From: an uncultured Paraprevotella sp. | GTDB lineage: Bacteria; Bacteroidota; Bacteroidia; Bacteroidales; Bacteroidaceae | DNA length: 64,000 bases | Direction of reading: 5' to 3' | NCBI GenBank assembly: GCA_944321565.1 | Contig: CALULT010000006.1 | Coordinates: forward strand, 1 to 64,000 | Part shown: positions 1-8,268 of the stretch, in pieces | How positions within the stretch are numbered: the first letter of the stretch is position 1 | Layout: each line of letters opens with the position of its first letter | Program-made: the position numbers and the translations under genes | The notes under the pieces: model-generated | The model's database searches: none | Told to the model about the DNA's origin: nothing | What the model saw: only the letters and a program-made list of their open reading frames with translations

Positions 1-49
1 AGGTCTCCCTTTTTTATTTTGTATTGCCGGATGACCCGAAGCCCGGCTT

Positions 50-104
50 CCACCGCCTTCCTCCGCCCTTTCCGCTATGCTCCAAGGACGGAGGAAGGCG
101 GTGG
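50..104. terminator. Strong inverted repeat downstream of the Rpn gene
   Basis: The arms at 50-65 and 89-104 are perfectly complementary over 16 bases and enclose a 23-base loop. The hairpin lies about 35 bases past the stop codon of the minus-strand nuclease gene, which suggests a transcription end. There is no clean T-run directly after the stem on either strand, so a plain intrinsic terminator is not certain. Confidence 0.4.
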
Positions 105-137
105 CGGAGTTGCACTTCTAACTTGACGGTAGCCAGC

Positions 138-1034
138 CTATAGCCGCTCAATGTCTTCAGGAGTGAGGCCGGTGGCTTGGGCGATGGTGTCCACAGGCAA
201 GCCCATCTGCTTAAGGTTACGGGCAACATCCGTTTTGCCTTTTGCTTCGCCTTTTGCTTCGCCTTCTGCCTCGCCTTTTGCCCGTCCTTCCGCCTCACCT
301 TTTGCCCAGCCTTCCTTATAACGGCGCAACGCGCTGTTGACCAAGGTACATTCCACGCGGATGGTGTCCCAGAACTTGTCGTAGCCTTCCAATTCCGCAT
401 CGGTAAAGGCGGATTCCTCTACCTCCGTCAGAGCTTTGCTCACTTCCGGGTTATCCAGCAGTTCCTGCGGTGCGTTACGAGTCTGTTCGGAAATCTCGGT
501 GAGGAAGCGCAGCCACAGCACCTGCATCTTCTTCTCCTTGTAATTGTGGGGCTGGAACTTGGGCAACTCGATGAATACCAAGTGAAGGCCGTCTATCACC
601 TTGTCCGTACGCTCATAATGCACCATGCGGTAGTAATGGTAATACTGCTCCATGTCCGGCTCGAAGATGTCGTTCACCAAATTGAGCGAATAAACGGGTT
701 GCAGCAAGTCGTAGTCTATCGACTTGCCCAGCTGGCGCACATACGCTTTGGAGGCGTTGAACAGCACACGGTTCTGGAACTCCTTCGACCACACCATCTG
801 CATCTCCACGATGAACTGGCGACCGCGGGCGTCCTTGCAGCGCACGTCCACGATGCTGTTCTTGCGCAACGGATTGTCCGGCACCAGCTCGGCCGGCAAG
901 TATTCTATGCTTTGCACTTCTTCCTCCGGCTTGTCGAACGGGAGCAGGGCGTTGAGCAAGCTCATCACCAGGTCGGGATGTTCACCGAACACTTTCTTGA
1001 ATGTCAGGTCGGCTTTCGGGTCCAAGTATTTCAT
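138..1034 (-). CDS. Rpn family recombination-promoting nuclease / putative transposase
   Basis: A 298-residue protein of the PD-(D/E)XK family often annotated as Rpn or transposase-like nuclease. It begins with the typical MKYLDPKADLTFKKVFGEHP block. Candidate catalytic residues are D63 and E77/Q79 in the stretch IVDVRCKD...FIVEMQ. The Rpn family is known for DNA cleavage that promotes RecA-independent recombination; that activity is inferred here from family membership. Residues about 242-266 are a run of KGEAEG-like repeats encoded by imperfect 12-base repeats (about 232-310), followed by a short helical tail. The gene stands alone, with a strong hairpin after its stop. It is full length for the family. 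Confidence 0.85.
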   Translation of the reverse strand: MKYLDPKADLTFKKVFGEHPDLVMSLLNALLPFDKPEEEVQSIEYLPAELVPDNPLRKNSIVDVRCKDARGRQFIVEMQMVWSKEFQNRVLFNASKAYVRQLGKSIDYDLLQPVYSLNLVNDIFEPDMEQYYHYYRMVHYERTDKVIDGLHLVFIELPKFQPHNYKEKKMQVLWLRFLTEISEQTRNAPQELLDNPEVSKALTEVEESAFTDAELEGYDKFWDTIRVECTLVNSALRRYKEGWAKGEAEGRAKGEAEGEAKGEAKGKTDVARNLKQMGLPVDTIAQATGLTPEDIERL

Positions 1035-1171
1035 AACAAGATTTCTTTCCTTGAAATGGTATTCGCTACAAAGTTAGTGATTTCCCGGAAAAAGCCGTTA
1101 AAAGAGTGGCTAATTCTTCATACAACAAACACGTGTGCCTCCCATCTCAAATGCATGGCTTTGCATTTATT

Positions 1172-2182
1172 CTAAAAATGCCTCAACACGACGGACAGTT
1201 CCGCGAAGGAATGAAAATGGTGCGGCTCGCCGCCGCAAACCCATGTGAGGTTCTGTGGACTTTCTATTGCAAGAAGAGGAAGAGTGGCATCCGAGGAATC
1301 CGCAATGCCATAGTACCCCTGACGCATGAGGGCATTTTGAACCCAATGACACAGGACTTCGTCCGCCGCCATCAGACGGACGGGCCTCAACTGTCCGTTC
1401 CGCGCCGCATAGCTGCCGCGCATCCGGTCGAAATCCACCGGAGAAGTCCCGAACAACCCGTCCATCCCGCCGGAAAGCACCAAGTCTTCGGTTGCCCCGC
1501 ATAGCATAATCCCGTCCGGACGCATCAGCCACAAGCCATCAGCCAAAGCCAAAGCCTGCTCCACATCGTGCGTGGACATCAGAATGGCCTTGCCTTCTTC
1601 TCCGGCCAAGCGATGCAGCAAAGCCATCACCTCTATGCGGCTCGTCACATCCAGAAAAGCCGTCGGCTCGTCCAACAGAATCAACGGGCATTCTTGCACC
1701 AATGCCTTGGCAATCATCACTTTCTGACGCTCGCCATCCGACAGCTCGGCCACATAGGATGCCGCTTTCTCCGACATGCCCACGGCTTCCAAAGCCCCGG
1801 CGACCCGTTCCTTATCCTGCCGCGTGAGACGCCCGAAATAGCCCGTATAAGGCTGTCGCCCCAAAGCCGCCAACTCAAACACCGTCAGTCCGCCGGCCTG
1901 CACCCGCTCGGTCAACACCAAGCCTATGGCCGTGGAACGCTCGCGGACAGAGAATGAAGCCAAAGGCCGTCCTTGGAGTTCCAACTCTCCGCCCAAAGCG
2001 GGTTGCACTCCGGCCAACGTGCGCAACAACGTGGATTTGCCGACCCCGTTCCCTCCCAACAGGCAGACCAGTTCTCCAGCCCGCAAGATGAAATCCAGCG
2101 AACGATGCACCACAAACGTGCGCTTCCCCTTGCGGTAGCCTGTGGCCAACTGTTTTCCTTCCAACACGACCCGCATTTCCAT
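1172..2182 (-). CDS. btuD: Cobalamin-type ABC transporter ATP-binding protein (BtuD/FecE-like)
   Basis: ATPase of a type II ABC importer. Walker A is GGNGVGKST at residues 43-51, the signature LSDGE is at 147-151, and Walker B LILLDE is at 167-172, with the switch His in MSTHD. At 336 residues it is about 80 longer than a minimal BtuD/FhuC protein; the extra C-terminal part has no motif I recognise. It is the last gene of the minus-strand operon and shares one base with the permease gene. Assignment to cobalamin rather than iron chelate rests on the riboswitch at the head of the operon, since sequence alone does not separate these families. Confidence 0.85.
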   Translation of the reverse strand: MEMRVVLEGKQLATGYRKGKRTFVVHRSLDFILRAGELVCLLGGNGVGKSTLLRTLAGVQPALGGELELQGRPLASFSVRERSTAIGLVLTERVQAGGLTVFELAALGRQPYTGYFGRLTRQDKERVAGALEAVGMSEKAASYVAELSDGERQKVMIAKALVQECPLILLDEPTAFLDVTSRIEVMALLHRLAGEEGKAILMSTHDVEQALALADGLWLMRPDGIMLCGATEDLVLSGGMDGLFGTSPVDFDRMRGSYAARNGQLRPVRLMAADEVLCHWVQNALMRQGYYGIADSSDATLPLLAIESPQNLTWVCGGEPHHFHSFAELSVVLRHF

Positions 2183-3231
2183 CAGTTGAAATATTTAATC
2201 CGCCGTTGACGGACAATGACATACACAATCACCGGCGCGCCCAGCACAGGCGTGACGGCATTCAGGGGGATCATCCCCCACTCGCCGGGCAGGAGGCAAA
2301 TCAGATTACACAGCAAAGCCACCGCCGCACCACACAACATTGTAACGGGAAGAAGCGAATTGTGGTTGGACGTACCCAAAAGCAAACGCGCCACGTGGGG
2401 CACTGCCAGCCCGATGAACGCCACAGGCCCGCAAAAAGCCGTCACCACCGCCGTGAGCCAGCCCGTGGCCAGCAGCAACAAGCCCCGTACCCGGCGGACA
2501 TTCACACCCAAGTTTTCGGCATAGCGTTCGCCCAAAAGCAAGGCGTTCAACGGTTTGACCAACGAAACAGACAACAGCAAACCTGCCACAACCATGCCCG
2601 CGAACCAAGGCAGCTGTGCCAAAGAGACACCGCCGAAATTGCCCATGCCCCAAATCATGTAGGAATGCACCCCTTCCGCCGTCGCAAAGAAGTTCAGCAA
2701 CGAGATGGCCGACGAAACCACGTAGCCAATCATGATGCCGGCTATCAGCAACATGACGTTGCTGCGAATCACGGCCGACAATCCCAAAATGATACCCATT
2801 ACCAGCAGTGCGCCGGCCAGCGCGCCCGACACAGCCGCAAAAAATCCGGAAAAAGAAAAAGCCCCGGCTGCCACCGTCCCGCCTCCGGCCAACATTACCA
2901 ACGCGACACCCAGGCTGGCCCCTGAGCTGATGCCGAGAATGGAAGGGTCGGCCAAGGGATTGCCGAACGCCGTCTGCAACATCAAGCCGGATGAGGCCAA
3001 CGCAGCCCCGCAAAGCAATGCCGTCATGCACAACGGCAAGCGGCCTTCCCACACGATGAAAGTCCAAGCACCGTTCCCCGCAGGTTGCCCGAAAAGGATG
3101 CGCCACACTTCCGCCGCCGGAATGTCCACCGACCCGGCCTGCAAGTTGGCTGCCATGAGCAAAAGAATGAGGACGGACAACACGCCCGTCCACAAAAAAC
3201 CTTTATGGGAGTCCGGAATCCTTGTTTTCAT
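2182..3231 (-). CDS. btuC: FecCD-family ABC permease, probable cobalamin permease (BtuC-like)
   Basis: A 349-residue polytopic inner-membrane protein of the FecCD/BtuC family. Family signatures visible are the ILGISSGASLGVA block near residues 97-109 and a C-terminal LPLNAVTPVLGAPVI-like block (here MIPLNAVTPVLGAPVIVYVI). Roughly nine to ten hydrophobic segments can be counted. It would form the channel for substrate handed over by the periplasmic lipoprotein encoded just upstream. It overlaps the binding-protein gene by four bases and touches the ATPase gene by one, indicating translational coupling within the riboswitch-headed operon. The specific substrate is inferred from that riboswitch. 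Confidence 0.87.
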   Translation of the reverse strand: MKTRIPDSHKGFLWTGVLSVLILLLMAANLQAGSVDIPAAEVWRILFGQPAGNGAWTFIVWEGRLPLCMTALLCGAALASSGLMLQTAFGNPLADPSILGISSGASLGVALVMLAGGGTVAAGAFSFSGFFAAVSGALAGALLVMGIILGLSAVIRSNVMLLIAGIMIGYVVSSAISLLNFFATAEGVHSYMIWGMGNFGGVSLAQLPWFAGMVVAGLLLSVSLVKPLNALLLGERYAENLGVNVRRVRGLLLLATGWLTAVVTAFCGPVAFIGLAVPHVARLLLGTSNHNSLLPVTMLCGAAVALLCNLICLLPGEWGMIPLNAVTPVLGAPVIVYVIVRQRRIKYFN

Positions 3232-4361
3232 TCCGCTAATTTACGAAAATATCTCATATCCCGGCTGTCGGAAAGCCCCGGATGGAACATTTTAACCAAG
3301 TCGGCCAGTAAACGCTCGGGGTGGAAAGGCGTTTCTTCATAGAATGGACATTCCGCCGTGTTGCAGCCATATATCTGCCGATCCCGGAAAGCCTTGAACC
3401 CGGCGTAGGGCGCATAATCGCGACGCAGGTCATCACAGGTCTTATCAACAGGGGCATTGTATTTGATGAGCCAGACGTCGGCATCGCGCGCTTTGTCGTA
3501 CACCGTTTCGAAACTCATCGGCACCGACCCGCTTCCTTCCAAGCCGGCGAACACATAATCCCCGCCCGCATCGGCATAGATTCGTCCGGTCGTGCTTCGT
3601 CCGGCAGGCACATACCAGGCCGACCCCGACTTCAAGTCGCTCAACACTTTCGGCCGGTGTCCTGCCCCTGCTGCTTTGGATGCCAAAGCCCGGTAGCTAC
3701 GTTCCACTTGCGCAAACACGGAATCGGCCTCAGCCGCCCGCCCGAACAGACGGCCATAGAACCGGATCCATTCCGCCCGTCCCAAAGGCGAAGTCTCCAT
3801 GTAGTCCGCACATTCTACCAAGGGCACGCCCAACTTGCCCAACCGGCCATACCCTCCGCTGTTCTCGAACGGCGACAACAGTAGGGCATCCGCCCTTAGA
3901 CTGACGATTTTCTCCACATCGGGGTTCATCCCGTTCCCCGCATCCACGATGCGTCCGGACCGGCACCTTTCCTGAATCCGGGGCATCCTGATATAACGAA
4001 GGTCGCACACGCCACCAATCGCGTCCAATGCCCCAAGCTCTTCCAACAACGCACAATGCACGGACGAGAAAACCACCGCCCGCTCCAACGGGATGCGCAC
4101 CACCGTGCCTTCCGGCAATTCCATCGGCAATCTATCGCCGCGAGGCACCAATAGATAGGTATGCAACACCTGCGACGTGTCCCACGGATTGCGCAACGTG
4201 GCCATTTGGTAGCTTCCGCAGTCCACCAACGTCAGGTTTTCAGCATAACGCAAGTCCAACGTGTCGCCGCCACAGGGAGAGGAAGCCGCCGTGCGCCCCC
4301 CGCAAGCGGAGAGCCACACGGTGGCAAAAATCACCCAACAAAGACAGATGAACGGTTTCAT
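3228..4361 (-). CDS. btuF: ABC transporter substrate-binding lipoprotein (BtuF-like)
   Basis: A 377-residue periplasmic binding protein with a lipoprotein signal ending at LSAC, placing the mature N-terminus at Cys20. The body contains the VVFSSVHCALLEELGALDAIGGVCD-type first lobe typical of class III binding proteins (TroA/BtuF/FecB fold) and a long connecting helix near the middle. It presumably takes cobalamin or a related corrinoid from the outer-membrane receptor and delivers it to the FecCD permease. It overlaps both neighbours by four bases. In Bacteroidales these binding proteins are often lipid-anchored, as here. The ligand is inferred from operon context. Confidence 0.82.
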   Translation of the reverse strand: MKPFICLCWVIFATVWLSACGGRTAASSPCGGDTLDLRYAENLTLVDCGSYQMATLRNPWDTSQVLHTYLLVPRGDRLPMELPEGTVVRIPLERAVVFSSVHCALLEELGALDAIGGVCDLRYIRMPRIQERCRSGRIVDAGNGMNPDVEKIVSLRADALLLSPFENSGGYGRLGKLGVPLVECADYMETSPLGRAEWIRFYGRLFGRAAEADSVFAQVERSYRALASKAAGAGHRPKVLSDLKSGSAWYVPAGRSTTGRIYADAGGDYVFAGLEGSGSVPMSFETVYDKARDADVWLIKYNAPVDKTCDDLRRDYAPYAGFKAFRDRQIYGCNTAECPFYEETPFHPERLLADLVKMFHPGLSDSRDMRYFRKLAE

Positions 4362-5455
4362 TCGGTGACAAAGACGAACTTGGAAGTGGAATAACCGGCC
4401 TCGAACGTATTCTTCAGATTGCCCTGCGCATCATATACCCGCACGGTGGAGTTTGCGCCATAAGGCGCATCGGCCACATACACGTCGCCCGTGGTCGGAT
4501 TCACGCCGATGGCATTCAGAGAGGAAAAACCGTCCAAATCAATAAAGTCTGTCTTTTCTCCCGTATTCAGGTCCAGCACGAAAGCCCGCTTCGTCTCCGG
4601 CAAGTAATATTCCGAATACAGCACATACATCTTGCAGCCATGGTTGGCGGCATACGTGGCCCGGCACACGTCCTCCACCCGATCGGTCGAAGGATCGATG
4701 CGTTGCAGGGTTCCGTACACCCACTGGTCTTCCGGCATCCCCGGCGTACCGGCATAATTCCCGTTGGACACCACATACACATACCCGTCATCTCCGGTAA
4801 AACATTGCGTGTAAGGATTCTGCTTCACATTGATTTCCTTCGTCTTAGTCAGCGAGGCCAGATCCACCACGGCCACGGACGTGCCCGTCCCGTCAAAGTT
4901 ATAATCCGAAAGGTTCACATACAGCTTGCCGTTGGCATTCGTCAAAGCCTCGGGATAGGCTCCTACCACCACCTTGCCCGTGATTTCCAGCGTGGCCGTG
5001 TCCAAGCGGGACACCGTCCCGTCGTAGGCCGTGAAATACACACAACCGTCGCAAGCCGTCATGTAGCGCGGCTCTACCGGAGTGCCGTCGTCCGCCCTCA
5101 AGGGTATTGTCTTGATAACTTTGCAGTCCCGGTCCATCACTTCCAATTTCGAAGAACCGCTCACCGTGGCATAAAGTTTCGAGCCATACAGGCAAAGGTC
5201 TTGTCCCAAGTCTCCCAATTCGGTGCCATTGGCCGAACCGAACAAGTCTCCGCCGATGGAAAAGTTCTCCGCATCGAAATATTGGATGGTAGCATCGTTG
5301 CCACCCCAGTTCCCGGTGTTCAGCACATAACACCCGTGCGTCGTTTCCGAAGGCGGAAGCGTCGGCGGCAGTGTTTCTTCATCATCATCGTTGCAGGCTG
5401 CACACAGCCCCAAAACCACGGCTGCAAGAGCCGTTTTGTACCAATAATTTTTCAT
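4358..5455 (-). CDS. YncE-like beta-propeller lipoprotein (DUF5074-type) in cobalamin operon
   Basis: The chosen start at 5455 gives a 365-residue protein with a clean lipoprotein signal ending LCAAC; the open frame continues 28 codons upstream without a signal-like sequence. The body is made of repeated blade-like units with LYATVSG, VYFTAYDG, LYVNLSD and VYVVSNG strands, as in YncE/DUF5074 proteins. Such proteins are known companions of TonB receptors for cobalamin and other cofactors in Bacteroidetes; a surface-exposed accessory binding role is inferred. It sits 16 bases after the receptor gene and overlaps the binding-protein gene by four bases, so it is co-transcribed under the riboswitch. 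Confidence 0.8.
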   Translation of the reverse strand: MKNYWYKTALAAVVLGLCAACNDDDEETLPPTLPPSETTHGCYVLNTGNWGGNDATIQYFDAENFSIGGDLFGSANGTELGDLGQDLCLYGSKLYATVSGSSKLEVMDRDCKVIKTIPLRADDGTPVEPRYMTACDGCVYFTAYDGTVSRLDTATLEITGKVVVGAYPEALTNANGKLYVNLSDYNFDGTGTSVAVVDLASLTKTKEINVKQNPYTQCFTGDDGYVYVVSNGNYAGTPGMPEDQWVYGTLQRIDPSTDRVEDVCRATYAANHGCKMYVLYSEYYLPETKRAFVLDLNTGEKTDFIDLDGFSSLNAIGVNPTTGDVYVADAPYGANSTVRVYDAQGNLKNTFEAGYSTSKFVFVTE

Positions 5456-5471
5456 TTTTCTTGTGTTTGGT

Positions 5472-7484
5472 TTATAAATAATAGGTAACTGTAAACTTGT
5501 AATTGCGCCCCGGCATCGGATAGAAACGTACGATTTCATAGTTCTTCCCGCCCAAGTTCAGCGCGTCGGCCTGCAGGCGCAACGCATGCCGCCCCCAGCG
5601 GAACGTGCGGAAGGCCGACAGGCTGTGGTCCGAATAAGGACGTATGCGGTTGTCCGCCGAATTTTGCGGCATGCGGTAGCGTTCCGACGCGAACACCACG
5701 TTGTAGGCCACGTCCACCCAAGGTGTTTCCCATGTCAGGCTTCCGCTTCCCGAATGGCGCGGCGTGTAAGCAATCTGGTTGCGCCACAGTTTGCTGTCGC
5801 GGTCGGTCACGTCTTCAGCCTGCATGAAGTTGTAGGCACCCGACAAGCCGAGCCGCATGCTTTTTGCCACACGTATGCCCGCCGACACGTTGATATCCAC
5901 ACCCACCGTCTCCACCTCGCCCACATTGGACATCTTCCACACGAACATGGTGGGCACGGCTACGATTTTATCTTTTACTTTATTATAATAAGCATCTACC
6001 GAAACGTCCAGCGTCTCCACCACAGGCGATACCCGTCCGCCCCACGTGGTGCCTACGTTCCACTGCCGGGTGCATTCCGGACGTAGCCGCGTGTTTCCAA
6101 TCAGCCTGTAATACAAATCATTGAATGTAGGCATCCGGAAGATGTCCTTGTAGGAAGCCCGCAACCGCCAGGCCGTCGAGGGCAAAGGACGCCAGGAGAG
6201 GCTGACCGCAGGCGAGAGCCGTTGCCGGTCGTCGGCGGCAGTCCCAGTCCGCACATTTTCCGTGATATAAGTATTCAGCAACGAGGCAGTAATCCGGAAC
6301 ACGGGATGCCAGTATTGTGCCGACAAGGCGGTCAACACCGTGTAACGTTCCGGATACTGGCAGTTGGACAAAGTGGTTGACAGGTCGTTGTAGGCGAAAT
6401 CCTGCGCCAAGGAGAAGGAAAGCCCCCTCAGCGGTTCGCTCCAAAGCGTGGCGGTCAGGTAGGTCTCCGTCTGGCGGAAACGGTCATCCCGCATGCCGGC
6501 CGCCTCCTTGTCCGTGTCGCGGTTCCACACATAGTTAAACTTACCGGCCGCCTTCAGTTTCCATTTCGGGGAAAAACTCACTTCGTAGTTCAGCTGCCCG
6601 AAATAGTTCCGGCCATGAAGCCGTTCCGCGGCATAGGGGTTGTCATAAATCACACTTCCCGGCAGTCCCCGCTCCGAATGGAAGAGATACAGTTTTGCCC
6701 GTAAGTCTTGGCCGTCTCCCAAAGACGCATAGAAGTTGGCCTCACCCCGGTAAGCCTGTATGTCGCTATTGTTTCGCTTGGCTTTTATCCGCCGTGTGCC
6801 GTTCACGTATTCAAACGGATAAATCCCGTCCGCCCGCAAGTAATCGCCATAAAACGACAGACCCGCCTTGCCGCCCAACCGGACAGCCCAGAAAAGCGAA
6901 GGGTTGGCCAACCCGAAAGAGCCGGACTTCACCCGCGCCGCCAGCCGGAAAGATGCCGCCCCGAAATCGGGCTTCCCCGTCTCAATGCTCAGCACACCGG
7001 CCGAAGCCAACGCTTTGGCCGGTTGGAAAATGTCGTCGCCCTGCCCGATGGTCAAGGTCAGCGCCGACACGTTGTCCAAGGAAAAGCGCGAGATATCAAC
7101 CTGTCCCGACTGGCAATCGCCCACGGCCACGCCATCATAGCTCACCGCCGTGTGTTGCGCGCCCAAGCTGCGCACCGACACGGTCTTCATCCCGCCGATG
7201 CCGCCATAGTCCTTCACGCTCACACCGGAAAAATGGCGCACGGCATCCGACACGTCCAATGCGCCCATCCGTTCCAATTCAGCCTTTTCCATGCGTTGCA
7301 CGGGAGCCCCGGCAGTCAACGACACCGGCAGGCGGCGTTCCGTCACCGTCACGCCCGACATCTCGTGCGGTTTCCCGTTCACTGAATCTGCCGGAACCTG
7401 CGCGATGGCCAAAAGGCTGCCACACATAGCCACAAGACACATAGAAACCCGCCGCCGGCAGGAGTCCGTCCTTCTTTTCACCAT
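5472..7484 (-). CDS. btuB: TonB-dependent receptor, probable cobalamin receptor (BtuB-like)
   Basis: A 670-residue outer-membrane receptor. A signal peptide is followed by a plug domain (about residues 40-160) with the ALDVSDAVRHFSGVSVKDYGG and SVRSLGAQHTAVSYDGVAVGDCQSG blocks, then a 22-strand-type barrel ending in an aromatic C-terminal strand (YKFTVTYYL). There is no N-terminal carboxypeptidase-like domain. It is the first gene after a cobalamin riboswitch and is followed by a complete binding protein-permease-ATPase set, which is the basis for calling it a corrinoid receptor. The ATG at 7484 lies about 80 bases after the end of the aptamer. Confidence 0.88.
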   Translation of the reverse strand: MVKRRTDSCRRRVSMCLVAMCGSLLAIAQVPADSVNGKPHEMSGVTVTERRLPVSLTAGAPVQRMEKAELERMGALDVSDAVRHFSGVSVKDYGGIGGMKTVSVRSLGAQHTAVSYDGVAVGDCQSGQVDISRFSLDNVSALTLTIGQGDDIFQPAKALASAGVLSIETGKPDFGAASFRLAARVKSGSFGLANPSLFWAVRLGGKAGLSFYGDYLRADGIYPFEYVNGTRRIKAKRNNSDIQAYRGEANFYASLGDGQDLRAKLYLFHSERGLPGSVIYDNPYAAERLHGRNYFGQLNYEVSFSPKWKLKAAGKFNYVWNRDTDKEAAGMRDDRFRQTETYLTATLWSEPLRGLSFSLAQDFAYNDLSTTLSNCQYPERYTVLTALSAQYWHPVFRITASLLNTYITENVRTGTAADDRQRLSPAVSLSWRPLPSTAWRLRASYKDIFRMPTFNDLYYRLIGNTRLRPECTRQWNVGTTWGGRVSPVVETLDVSVDAYYNKVKDKIVAVPTMFVWKMSNVGEVETVGVDINVSAGIRVAKSMRLGLSGAYNFMQAEDVTDRDSKLWRNQIAYTPRHSGSGSLTWETPWVDVAYNVVFASERYRMPQNSADNRIRPYSDHSLSAFRTFRWGRHALRLQADALNLGGKNYEIVRFYPMPGRNYKFTVTYYL

Positions 7485-7562
7485 AGAAAATGTTTCTAAA
7501 ATCCTCTTTGCACGACCTCCGCACCCTATCCCACGAGGAAACGAAGCATGACTTCACGTTTT

Positions 7563-7748
7563 GCAGGTCTTCTGACTTACTCCGGCCTGTTCGCCTTCCC
7601 ACCTTATTATATAAATAAGGAAGTGGCATGAGGTAATTAAACAGGCCGCAAAATGAGCTTACAGCAGCGGGACTGTCCGGGATTTCCACCCGATTCCCTT
7701 TTCATCCGCCGCCCCGGAAGGGTCTTCCCATGGGGCTGGCAGAACAAA
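7563..7748 (-). ncRNA. Cobalamin riboswitch upstream of the uptake operon
   Basis: Read on the minus strand, this leader contains the B12-box-type core: GGGTGGAAATCCCGGACAGT at about 7665-7690, then CCCGCTGCTGTAA, and a 3-prime end with GTCAGAAGACCTGC at 7563-7576. The 5-prime part GGGAAGACCCTTCCGGGG is also present. The order matches the known AdoCbl/cobalamin riboswitch class. It lies between a consensus promoter and the receptor gene. Repression of the operon when cobalamin is plentiful is the established behaviour of the class and is inferred here. Confidence 0.92.
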
Positions 7749-7754
7749 ACATTG

Positions 7755-7786
7755 CAAAGGTATTAAAAAAATCCCGTTCCCGCCAA
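7755..7786 (-). promoter_or_regulatory. Promoter of the cobalamin uptake operon
   Basis: On the minus strand the -7 element TACCTTTG occupies 7755-7762, and a TTG lies 21 bases upstream at 7784-7786. This fits the Bacteroidetes primary sigma consensus apart from one extra spacer base. Transcription would start near 7748, directly at the riboswitch. Confidence 0.7.
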
Positions 7787-7845
7787 CCTTTTTTTGATTT
7801 ATATCAAGAAAAAGGCCGTCAAGGCGCAACAAAACCCGCCAAAAC

Positions 7846-7876
7846 TTGCCCAGACGGGGGCCTGGCATTAACTTTG
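7846..7876 (+). promoter_or_regulatory. Promoter of the 47-residue small ORF transcript
   Basis: TTG at 7846-7848 is followed after exactly 20 bases by TAACTTTG at 7869-7876, a very good Bacteroidetes promoter. It diverges from the cobalamin operon promoter. Transcription would begin about 7883, leaving a leader of roughly 105 bases that contains a GCTCCGCGAGGAGC hairpin. Confidence 0.75.
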
Positions 7877-7989
7877 CAGTGTCAATCAGAAGAAAAGACA
7901 TTAGAAAGACAATAGGTGTTAGTGCTCCGCGAGGAGCGGAAAAAGGTAAAAAAGATTGTTTGATTAAAAAGAAGAAAGGTAAGAAGATT

Positions 7990-8133
7990 ATGACAGGATT
8001 AACATTATGCGCGATTGCCATAGTAGCTATGGCGGTTGCAAGAGGTTCAAAGAGGAACGGCGGTACGCCGATGAGTTCGAGCACATCCATGTTCTTCGGA
8101 AACCAGAACCTGAATGCCGGTGCGGCTTGCTAA
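7990..8133 (+). CDS. Small hydrophobic protein, 47 residues, unrecognised
   Basis: The ATG at 7990 opens a 47-codon frame. The product starts with a hydrophobic stretch (MTGLTLCAIAIVAMAVARG), continues with a Lys/Arg/Gly and Ser/Thr-rich middle, and ends NLNAGAAC with a C-terminal Cys. It is bracketed by a strong promoter at 7846-7876 and an intrinsic terminator at 8183-8220, so the unit is very likely transcribed as one short RNA. The leading segment could be a membrane helix or a signal. I do not recognise a family. Alternatives are a small membrane protein, a secreted peptide precursor, or a regulatory RNA in which this frame is incidental. Confidence 0.5.
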   Translation: MTGLTLCAIAIVAMAVARGSKRNGGTPMSSSTSMFFGNQNLNAGAAC

Positions 8134-8182
8134 AAAGGCAACGCACCTTAGTTTGAAAACCAATTTAATTATTGCATAGCGT

Positions 8183-8220
8183 AAGGGCTCCTCGCGAGAG
8201 AAGCCCTTATTTCTTTTTTA
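8183..8220 (+). terminator. Intrinsic terminator after the small ORF
   Basis: An 11-base stem (8183-8193 with 8198-8208, one mismatch) closes a GCGA tetraloop and is followed by a T-rich stretch. It separates the small-ORF transcript from the LuxR-type gene. Confidence 0.8.
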
Positions 8221-8268
8221 TCCCGAAACTATTCAGTAACTTTGCCGGGAGAAACCATACGCCACGCC

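Noticed and set aside
177-1175. 332-codon frame opposite to the Rpn nuclease gene
   Set aside because: Antisense shadow; the repeat FCFAFCFAFC is the reverse reading of the KGEAEG array.
1872-3193. Long open frames opposite to or shifted from the cobalamin transporter genes
   Set aside because: They mirror the GC-rich codon pattern of the real genes, and the real frames have clear motifs and coupled starts.
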